Shown here: positions 57,746-64,000 of the stretch, piece after piece
Numbering within the stretch: position 1 is the first letter of the stretch
How the letters are laid out: every line of letters begins with the position of its first letter
DNA from: Bradyrhizobium sp. CIAT3101
Lineage (GTDB): Bacteria > Pseudomonadota > Alphaproteobacteria > Rhizobiales > Xanthobacteraceae
Length of the DNA stretch: 64,000 nucleotides
NCBI RefSeq assembly: GCF_029714945.1
Contig: NZ_CP121634.1
Coordinates: 3,803,001-3,867,000 of the forward strand
Direction of reading: 5' to 3'
Translations under genes and position numbers: made by a program
Notes under the pieces: generated by a model
Databases searched by the model: none
What the model saw: only the letters and a program-made list of their open reading frames with translations
Told to the model about the DNA's origin: nothing

Positions 57746-58738
57746 TCATCCCAGCTTGAACAGCGCCTGCAAGAACTCCACCACCGCTTTCCGCGACTCC
57801 GCCGCCGTCGTCGGATTGCCGCCGACATGCGGGTTGAGCTCGACGCAAGGGTCCTTGTAGGTGAAGGGCGCATTCGTATCGCCGTTCATCAGCACGCCGC
57901 CGTCACCTTCCTTGATATGGCAATTGCGCACGGTCTGCGCGTTGGCGGACACCGCGACCGTATTGACGCCGAGCAGGCCGCTGTCAAAACCATGGGCGCT
58001 GTCGGGGTATTCGGTCAGCACCACGTCGCGCCCGGCGGCCTTGAGCCGTTCGACGAAGGCCTTGCAGCTCTTCACGGGATTGTAGTCATCCGGCGTGCCG
58101 TGGAAGATGCGGATCGGGCGCGCCTCGACCTCGGTGTCGGTCTGATACGTCGTCGAGCAATCCGGATAGAACGGAATGTAGGCGGCGAACTGCACGCCGG
58201 ATTTGTTCCAGAGCTTGTTGAAGCGATCGAGGCTGGCATAGAGCGTCGCCTGGCCGCCGCGCGAAAATCCCATCAGCACGATGCGGTCAGGATCGACGCG
58301 GGGATGCTTCGCCAGAATCTCCAGCGAGTGGTAGATGTCGATGATCAAATTGAGCCGGCCGAGCAGGGCCTGGTTCGGCCCGGTCACCGTCAGCCCGCGG
58401 CCAGTAAAGCCGTCGATCACGAAGGTCGAGATGCCCATGGCGTTGAATTCGTGCACCCAGGCTTCCGTGGTGGCGCCGACGCCGCTCGAGCCGTGCATCA
58501 GCACCACGACCGGCATCTTGCCCGACCCTTGCGCGACGCGGAATTCGCCGGCCACCGTGACGGGCTTGCCGGCCGCGGCGTCGCCGCTGAGGAATTGCTG
58601 GTCGGAAAGGGTGAGCGACGGGATCGGGAAGATCTCGGTCCGCGCCGGGGCATCCTTGGGAAGCGATTGAGCACCGGCAAGCGCGGTTGAAACGCAGAGC
58701 GCGACGAGCGTGGCAACGACGCGGAATGCCGTCGGCAT
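57746..58738 (-). CDS. Exported alpha/beta hydrolase (dienelactone hydrolase-like)
   Basis: A 330-residue protein with a signal peptide (MPTAFRVVATLVALCVSTAL) and an alpha/beta-hydrolase fold: the oxyanion segment VVVLMHGSSGVGATTE, nucleophile elbow GFSRGGQATLY with the serine, and a later acid and HGF histidine (YPDSAHGFDS). AAGGGAGG just before the ATG is a strong ribosome-binding site; a longer in-frame start at 58774 has none. Substrate unknown. Confidence 0.88.
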   Translation of the reverse strand: MPTAFRVVATLVALCVSTALAGAQSLPKDAPARTEIFPIPSLTLSDQQFLSGDAAAGKPVTVAGEFRVAQGSGKMPVVVLMHGSSGVGATTEAWVHEFNAMGISTFVIDGFTGRGLTVTGPNQALLGRLNLIIDIYHSLEILAKHPRVDPDRIVLMGFSRGGQATLYASLDRFNKLWNKSGVQFAAYIPFYPDCSTTYQTDTEVEARPIRIFHGTPDDYNPVKSCKAFVERLKAAGRDVVLTEYPDSAHGFDSGLLGVNTVAVSANAQTVRNCHIKEGDGGVLMNGDTNAPFTYKDPCVELNPHVGGNPTTAAESRKAVVEFLQALFKLG

Positions 58739-58809
58739 CGGATCCTCCCTTATGATTTTTAGGAAGTAGATCAACCGGAATGCGCGCTGTCAATTTTCGC
58801 GCGGGCGCG

Positions 58810-59406
58810 TCACGCCTTGTCGGCGGGCTTCTTTGCGGTCAGCGCCTGGTCGATGGCGAAGCCGCCGATCTCGCTCATCGCCTGCGAGATCACGTCGCCC
58901 TTCAGCGCGAAACCGCTGGAGAGATAATCGAACTGGGTGCGCGCCAGCCGCAGCACCTCGATCGGCACCGAGATCACGGTCTCGTTGAAGGCGTCGACGG
59001 AGGCGCGCAGCGTGCCGAGCTCGGTGGTGAGCTTGCCGATGTGGCTTTCCGCATGCTGCATCAGGTCGAGCAGCTTGCCGCGCTCGCTGTCGAATGCGGT
59101 GCGTTCGGCGGCCGCAGCTGCCGTGACCTCGGCGAGTTGTGCCCGCAGCGCCGCGATCTGGCTGACCATGGCGTCGGAGGCGAGCTCGGTGGCCTCGCGC
59201 AGCTCCACCAGGCGCTTGTTCTCTTCCTGCTGCTGATGATAGAGCCGCTCGGCCGACATCGCCCGCTGCGCCAGCGACTCGATCAGGCTTGCCGCGCGCA
59301 GCAGCATCTCGCCGTTCCGCCCCGACACCATGCTGGCCATCCGCCGCAGGAAGTCGGTGGTCTCGGACGCACTGTTCGGAGGCAGGGGAACGACCTTGGC
59401 GGACAT
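58810..59406 (-). CDS. Coiled-coil hypothetical protein
   Basis: A 198-residue protein starting at MSAKVVPLPP. The central part (about residues 55-150) is a long coiled coil with many Glu, Gln, Ala and Leu residues. The C-terminal region has DYLSSGFALKGDVISQAMSE. No known domain was recognised. An in-frame ATG at 59460 gives a longer version that looks less natural. Confidence 0.7.
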   Translation of the reverse strand: MSAKVVPLPPNSASETTDFLRRMASMVSGRNGEMLLRAASLIESLAQRAMSAERLYHQQQEENKRLVELREATELASDAMVSQIAALRAQLAEVTAAAAAERTAFDSERGKLLDLMQHAESHIGKLTTELGTLRASVDAFNETVISVPIEVLRLARTQFDYLSSGFALKGDVISQAMSEIGGFAIDQALTAKKPADKA

Positions 59407-59568
59407 GAGATGATGCTTGCAGCCGGACGTGATGACCGCCGCCGTACCGACTGAGCTCACGCAACATTCGGCGCCTGATCGTAAGCCCGAGCAAGCCTGA
59501 ATCGCCGCGCCGGGTCAACCGATCAGCACGGGCAAATCGCGCTCATCCCGCCGCGGGTGCCGCGCAGG

Positions 59569-59973
59569 TCAGGCGTTTTTCTGCCGGCCGATCCGCCCCA
59601 GATGGGTGAAGCCGAACCCTGCGGAATATTTCAGGCCGTAGCCCAGCGCCCGGTCGATGCCGATATGGGCAAGCCAGATCAGGGCGATGGACAGGGTGAG
59701 CGGCGAGGCGAGGCCGAAACCGAACGTCAACAGCGCCACCGGCGCCATGTAGCTGTGGGCGGCGTTGTAGACCAGCGCGCCGAATTTGGCGTCCGACAGA
59801 TAGGCCAGGAAGCTCAGGTCGGGGACGAAGAAGAGCAGGGCGAACACCCACCAGGAGCCGCCCCAGGTCGCGTAGAGCATCACCATGCCTGCGAACAGGG
59901 TCAGGCCCTCCAGCCGCAGCATGATGTTGACGCCGCCGGTTGCAGCCCCGGTCTCGGCCGCTCTCTCGTCCAT
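59569..59973 (-). CDS. DUF4260 family membrane protein
   Basis: A 134-residue protein with about four hydrophobic helices: LEGLTLFAGMVMLYATWGG, FVPDLSFLAYLSDAKFGALV, HSYMAPVALLTFGFG and WLAHIGIDRALGYGLKYSAG. It matches the DUF4260 pattern with D-L-S-F and H-I-G-I-D-R. Function unknown. The true start could be internal at MLRLEGL. Confidence 0.8.
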   Translation of the reverse strand: MDERAAETGAATGGVNIMLRLEGLTLFAGMVMLYATWGGSWWVFALLFFVPDLSFLAYLSDAKFGALVYNAAHSYMAPVALLTFGFGLASPLTLSIALIWLAHIGIDRALGYGLKYSAGFGFTHLGRIGRQKNA

Positions 59974-60122
59974 GGTCGCCTCCCAGGCAAAACTTTGTAA
60001 TTCCTTGCGCTTTCACGCTGCGGCAAGGCAGCCCTGCGGCGCCGAAAGCCGCTTCCCGGTCTGCAAAATGCCGTGTTAGAACCCCCGGCAATCGCATTTA
60101 GGCTAAGAACTGGCGGGAGCAA

Positions 60123-61655
60123 ATGAAGAATATCCTGGACGCCCTTGAAGACCGTCGTGCCGGCGCAAAGCTCGGCGGCGGCGAGAAGCGCATCGAGGCG
60201 CAGCACGCCCGCGGCAAGCTGACCGCCCGCGAGCGCATCGAGCTCCTGCTCGACAAGGGATCGTTCGAGGAGTTCGACATGTTCGTCGAGCACCGCTCCA
60301 CCGAGTTCGGCATGGAGAAGAACAAGGTGCCCGGCGACGGCGTCGTCACCGGTTGGGGCACCGTCAACGGCCGCAAGACGTTCGTCTTCGCGAAAGACTT
60401 CACCGTGTTCGGCGGCTCGCTGTCCGAGACCCACGCGCTGAAGATCACCAAGTTGCAGGACATGGCGATGAAGGCGCGGGCGCCCATCATCGGCCTCTAT
60501 GACGCGGGCGGCGCCCGCATCCAGGAAGGCGTCGCCGCGCTCGCCGGCTATTCCTATGTGTTCCGCCGCAACGTGCTCGCCTCGGGCGTGATCCCGCAGA
60601 TCTCCGTCATCATGGGCCCCTGCGCCGGCGGCGACGTCTATTCGCCGGCGATGACCGACTTCATCTTCATGGTGAAGAACACCAGCTACATGTTCGTCAC
60701 CGGCCCGGACGTCGTGAAGACGGTGACCAACGAGGTCGTCACCGCCGAAGAGCTCGGCGGCGCCTCGGTGCACGCCACGCGCTCCTCGATCGCGGACGGC
60801 GCCTTCGAGAACGACGTCGAGACGCTGTTGCAGATGCGTCGCCTGATCGACTTCCTGCCGTCCAACAACAGCGACGGCGTGCCGGAATGGCCGAGTTTCG
60901 ACGACATCGGCCGGATCGACATGTCGCTCGATACGCTGATCCCGGACAATCCGAACAAGCCCTACGACATGAAGGAGCTGATCCTGAAGGTCGTGGACGA
61001 GGGCGATTTCTTCGAGATCGCCGATATGTTCGCCAAGAACATCGTCACCGGCTTCGGCCGCATCGCGGGCCGCACCGTCGGCTTCGTCGCCAACCAGCCG
61101 ATGGTGCTGGCCGGCGTGCTCGACTCCGACGCCTCGCGCAAGGCCGCGCGCTTCGTCCGCTTCTGCGACGCCTTCAACATCCCGATCGTCACCTTCGTCG
61201 ACGTGCCGGGCTTCCTGCCCGGAACCGCGCAGGAATACGGCGGCCTGATCAAGCACGGCGCAAAACTGCTGTTCGCCTATTCGCAGTGCACCGTGCCGCT
61301 CGTCACCATCATCACCCGCAAGGCCTATGGCGGCGCCTTCGACGTCATGGCGTCCAAGGAAATCGGCGCCGACATGAACTACGCCTGGCCGACCGCCCAG
61401 ATCGCGGTGATGGGCGCCAAGGGCGCGGTCGAGATCATCTTCCGCAGCGATATCGGCGACCCCGACAAGATCGCCGCCCGCACCAAGGAATACGAAGACC
61501 GCTTCCTGTCGCCCTTCATCGCAGCCGAGCGCGGCTACATCGACGACGTCATCATGCCCCACTCGACCCGCAAGCGCATCGCAAGGGCGCTGGCGATGCT
61601 GAAGGACAAGAAGGTCGAGATGCCTGCGAAGAAGCACGACAATTTGCCGTTGTGA
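60123..61655 (+). CDS. pccB: Acyl-CoA carboxylase beta subunit, propionyl-CoA type
   Basis: A 510-residue carboxyltransferase. N-terminal [20 protein letters not shown], the acyl-CoA oxyanion-hole [32 protein letters not shown] and the second [15 protein letters not shown] are seen. It moves CO2 from biotin to propionyl-CoA (or another acyl-CoA) with a PccA-type partner, which is not in the window. GGGAG precedes the ATG. Confidence 0.93.
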   Translation: MKNILDALEDRRAGAKLGGGEKRIEAQHARGKLTARERIELLLDKGSFEEFDMFVEHRSTEFGMEKNKVPGDGVVTGWGTVNGRKTFVFAKDFTVFGGSLSETHALKITKLQDMAMKARAPIIGLYDAGGARIQEGVAALAGYSYVFRRNVLASGVIPQISVIMGPCAGGDVYSPAMTDFIFMVKNTSYMFVTGPDVVKTVTNEVVTAEELGGASVHATRSSIADGAFENDVETLLQMRRLIDFLPSNNSDGVPEWPSFDDIGRIDMSLDTLIPDNPNKPYDMKELILKVVDEGDFFEIADMFAKNIVTGFGRIAGRTVGFVANQPMVLAGVLDSDASRKAARFVRFCDAFNIPIVTFVDVPGFLPGTAQEYGGLIKHGAKLLFAYSQCTVPLVTIITRKAYGGAFDVMASKEIGADMNYAWPTAQIAVMGAKGAVEIIFRSDIGDPDKIAARTKEYEDRFLSPFIAAERGYIDDVIMPHSTRKRIARALAMLKDKKVEMPAKKHDNLPL

Positions 61656-61762
61656 GAAGAAGCGTGGCCCGGATGGAGCGTAGCGAAATCCGGGTTATCT
61701 GCTGACTGTTGCTAGCGAGGTTTGTCGCGGCAGAAATCCAACGTGAACCTTGAGGACATCAA

Positions 61763-62125
61763 GTGGGCGACCTTCATCGAAGCGTCTTCCTGAAGGAGCT
61801 GAAAGATACCTTTCCGGATCTGAGAGCCGAAGTTAACGCGCAGCACGGCCTGTTGCATATGGAAATGCACGTGTTGGCTGACTTCGCGCGACGAGCCATC
61901 GCCGCGGGGGCCAAAAAAGACGCCGTGTCGTGCTTCAAGTTCGTCGAGAAATATTGCAGGGACGGGAACAATGAATTGCGGAATGCGGTCGGCGTTTCGT
62001 TTGTCGAGCACCTGAATCTGGGCGATGCGCAGTGGGCGTGGGACTTGTTGGGCCCGGTGCTAAAGAAAGAATATTTGCAGCTGGTCGATGCCGGCATGGC
62101 CAAGCCTTTGCCTTATCTTCGCTAG
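61763..62125 (+). CDS. DUF7674-like small hypothetical protein
   Basis: A 120-residue protein starting at GTG 61763, with GAGG upstream. It is mostly helical: LKDTFPDLRAEVNAQHGLLH, FARRAIAAGAKKDAVSCFKF and LGDAQWAWDLLGPVLKKEYL. It resembles the DUF7674 family as remembered, whose role is unknown. GC is a little lower than in neighbours. Confidence 0.6.
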   Translation: MGDLHRSVFLKELKDTFPDLRAEVNAQHGLLHMEMHVLADFARRAIAAGAKKDAVSCFKFVEKYCRDGNNELRNAVGVSFVEHLNLGDAQWAWDLLGPVLKKEYLQLVDAGMAKPLPYLR

Positions 62126-62144
62126 CGCAGCCGGTTGAAACGCA

Positions 62145-62492
62145 ATGACCGAATCCGATCCGACCGACGAAATCTCCGACATCGAAGACCGGATCGAGCG
62201 CCTCGCCGAGATTGCCGAGCGATGCCGGAAGTACATCCTGGCGTCCAAGATCGCGATCGGCAGCGGCGCGGTGCTGCTCCTGGTCACCATCCTCGGACTG
62301 TTTGGACTCGGTCAGACCGCTGCGCTCGGTTCGATCGCGCTGGTGCTTGGCGGCATCGTTTCGCTGGGCTCGAACATCAGCACGTTACGGCAGACGGACG
62401 ATGCGATCGGTGCTGCGGAGGCGCGGCGTTCGGCGTTGATCGGCAGGATCGATTTGCGCGTGGTTGCCGATACGCCGATGAAGCTGGTGTAG
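62145..62492 (+). CDS. Small membrane hypothetical protein
   Basis: A 115-residue protein: an acidic start (MTESDPTDEISDIEDRIERL), then hydrophobic stretches (IAIGSGAVLLLVTILGLFGL and SIALVLGGIVSLGSNI) that look like two membrane helices, and a Gln/Thr/Asp/Ala-rich tail. No family known. Confidence 0.65.
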   Translation: MTESDPTDEISDIEDRIERLAEIAERCRKYILASKIAIGSGAVLLLVTILGLFGLGQTAALGSIALVLGGIVSLGSNISTLRQTDDAIGAAEARRSALIGRIDLRVVADTPMKLV

Positions 62493-62501
62493 CGCGCTGC
62501 C

Positions 62502-62654
62502 TTACGCAGCAGTCTTGAGCGACAGAACCTGCATTTCCGCGCGGCATTCGGCGGCGAACGCCTGCAGTCGTTCGGCGGCTTGCTGGTCGAGGATCGCCTT
62601 CGCGAGACGCTCGGCGCGGGCTACTTGCTCTCTGAGATAATCGATGCGGGCCAT
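62502..62654 (-). CDS. Short 50-residue hypothetical protein
   Basis: Reading the minus strand from the ATG at 62654 gives MARIDYLREQVARAERLAKA, then helical Ala/Glu-rich sequence, ending LSLKTAA. GGAAGG lies just before the ATG. A single amphipathic helix is likely. Such short basic proteins are common in Bradyrhizobium, function unknown. Confidence 0.65.
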   Translation of the reverse strand: MARIDYLREQVARAERLAKAILDQQAAERLQAFAAECRAEMQVLSLKTAA

Positions 62655-62763
62655 GTGTCACCTTCCGCCGGGATAATTTGAGGCAAATTGCTTCGTTCCA
62701 GTGGCCGTGAGTGTATGGCAAACGGCGGGTTAATTGTGTGCGGTGGGTCACGCGGCGCAGGTG

Positions 62764-62849
62764 CGTAGGGCGGATTAGCGAAGCGTAATCCGCCGTCTTT
62801 TCGCTATGACGAAGGTGGCGGATTACGGCTTCGCCTAATCCGCCCTACG
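62764..62849. repeat. Intergenic palindrome, family A variant
   Basis: CGTAGGGCGGATTAGCGAAG at the left and CGCCTAATCCGCCCTACG at the right are inverted ends; the inside holds a second, GGATTACG-type pair. The ends resemble family A but with different core. The stop codon of the minus-strand GST lies in its right arm. Confidence 0.75.
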
Positions 62850-63489
62850 CGTGGGCACGCGCCTTATCTCCCGCGGCGAAATGCGCCATCTGGTCGTCCC
62901 GCGCCTTGGCGAACGCCGGACGGCCCGTCGCGCGCGCGACGTAGTTGCGGCAGGCGGGGCTGTCGGCGAGCCCGTCGAAACGTTCGACGATGCGCAGCAC
63001 GTCCGCCATCAGGATGTCGGCGACGGAGAAGGATCCCGCCAGCCACTCGCGGTCGGCCAGCACGCTCTCCATGCGCTTGAGGCGAAGCGTGAGGAAGTCG
63101 TCGAAGAATTTCGATCCCGGCTCGCCCATGAACTTCAGCATCGTCCAGGGCAGGGTCGCCATCTCCACCGAATTGAGCGCGCCGAACACCCATTCCGTGG
63201 CTTCACTCCGGCGGCGCGGATCGGCCGGCAGCAGCTTCTCGCTGAGCCCGCCGAGATGCAGCAGGATTGCGCCGGTCTCGAAGATCGAGAGATCGCCATC
63301 GGTCAGCCATGGCGCCTGGCCGAACGGCTGGTGCGCCAGATGCGCAGGCCCGCGGTCGTCGAACGGCGTGCTGGCAACGCGATAGGGCAGGGCACCTTCC
63401 TCGAGCGCCCAGCGCACCCTGAGGTCGCGGACATAGCCGCGCGGCGGCGGGGGAACCCAGTCGTAGGTGATCAAGGTGAGGTCGGGCAT
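62845..63489 (-). CDS. Glutathione S-transferase family protein
   Basis: A 214-residue GST-like protein starting at MPDLTLITYDWVPPPPRGYV. The N-terminal thioredoxin-like domain has the cis-Pro QAPWL and the FETGAILLHL segment (E-T/S for glutathione). The C-terminal helical domain has SFSVADILMADVLRIVE, the N-cap S-x-A-D motif. Longer in-frame starts lack support. The stop is supplied by the repeat at 62764. Confidence 0.88.
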   Translation of the reverse strand: MPDLTLITYDWVPPPPRGYVRDLRVRWALEEGALPYRVASTPFDDRGPAHLAHQPFGQAPWLTDGDLSIFETGAILLHLGGLSEKLLPADPRRRSEATEWVFGALNSVEMATLPWTMLKFMGEPGSKFFDDFLTLRLKRMESVLADREWLAGSFSVADILMADVLRIVERFDGLADSPACRNYVARATGRPAFAKARDDQMAHFAAGDKARAHA

Positions 63490-63577
63490 GTGGCGTCTCC
63501 GTGCTGTCCTAGGCATAGGACGGATGGAGGCGCCGCGTTCCGACAACGGAGAGATGTTTTTCTCCACGGGCGGAACC

Positions 63578-63668
63578 CGTAGGGTGGGCAAAGCGGAGCG
63601 TGCCCACGACTTCTCCCGACGGCTAAAAGATCGTGGGCACGGCGCAAGTGCGCCTTTGCCACCCTACG
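63578..63668. repeat. Intergenic palindrome, family A
   Basis: CGTAGGGTGGGCAAAGCGGA at the left; the right end CTTTGCCACCCTACGG lacks one C of the usual CTTTGCCCACCC. The same family as 46223 and 57633. Confidence 0.8.
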
Positions 63669-63682
63669 GGGCGCCGTCCGCG

Positions 63683-64000
63683 CTATCGGCAGGCCGGGTA
63701 GCCGAAACGCTTGACGATGTCGCTTCCCGAAATCGAATGAAACGCGAAGGTGTCCATGAAATGGTTCTCAGTGACGTATTGGCGCAAGGCCGCGTTGTAG
63801 GTGCTGGCCATCTGTTGCGTGCGCGCGGGGCTGAGGATGCCCTTTTTCATGGAGCCGCCGGCGTGAAACAACAAGGTCGCGCCTGGCGTGACGCAGACAT
63901 TGTGGATCGACAGGAACATGGTGCAGGCGGATTGGCAGTGGCTGTCGATGCGGAAGCGCTCGCCCGACGCGTTGTACTGCTGGATCACCGCGAGAAAGTG
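63683..64000 (-). CDS. Hypothetical exported protein, COG3904-like, start outside window
   Basis: At least 105 residues are open to the window edge, so the N-terminus is missing. The visible part has IDSHCQSACTMFLSIHNVCV and PGATLLFHAGG, which resembles the S-A-C-T active-site region of ClpP-like periplasmic proteins. Two Cys there may pair, and the last residues are SDIVKRFGYPACR. The start GTG at 63988 is probably internal. Function unknown. Confidence 0.65.
   Translation of the reverse strand, partial: HFLAVIQQYNASGERFRIDSHCQSACTMFLSIHNVCVTPGATLLFHAGGSMKKGILSPARTQQMASTYNAALRQYVTENHFMDTFAFHSISGSDIVKRFGYPACR

Overview
This window comes from a GC-rich alphaproteobacterium, most likely Bradyrhizobium or a close relative in the Nitrobacteraceae. 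The evidence is the gene content and order of the ribosomal and RNA polymerase region, the near-familiar RpoA, RpoB and ribosomal protein sequences, an Atp12-type F1-ATPase chaperone gene, and the dense intergenic palindromic repeats typical of that genus.

Layout. 1-2113: the end of an SDR gene, a palindromic repeat and a class C beta-lactamase-fold hydrolase. 2114-4600: tRNA-Trp, then secE-nusG-rplK-rplA, with a good promoter in front and a strong terminator behind. 4634-5587: a 2-hydroxyacid dehydrogenase sitting between the two ribosomal blocks. 5588-16095: a long leader, then rplJ-rplL-rpoB-rpoC and a terminator. 16230-21616: a non-housekeeping island of three genes. They encode a flavin oxidoreductase fused to a methyltransferase, an ABC exporter with polyacidic ends, and a convergent flavin monooxygenase whose 3' end overlaps the exporter gene antisense. 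21617-41563: the str, S10, spc and alpha operons run almost without a break (rpsL, rpsG, fusA, tuf, rpsJ through rplO, secY, adk, rpsM, rpsK, rpoA, rplQ), with several hairpins between genes.

41632-64000 is ordinary chromosome. It carries a diheme cytochrome c, SDR and DUF1330 genes, a ClC transporter coupled to an aminotransferase, a quinone-oxidoreductase-like MDR with a perfect palindromic operator, a large porin, degP-rarA-rluC, atp12, an orphan FliK-like/FlhB-tail pair, a CMD-family protein, an alpha/beta hydrolase, pccB, a GST and several small hypotheticals. At least three families of REP-like inverted repeats fill the gaps here, and some of them supply stop codons.

The best candidate for an undescribed system is the 16.2-21.6 kb island. 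Its three genes look like a modify-and-export module placed between rpoC and rpsL. Two of its products carry long Asp/Glu runs or an acidic tail, and the third carries a Ser run created by antisense overlap. A second oddity is an adenylate kinase with a histone H1-like Lys/Ala-rich tail of about 75 residues. No CRISPR array, prophage, insertion sequence or rRNA gene was seen.
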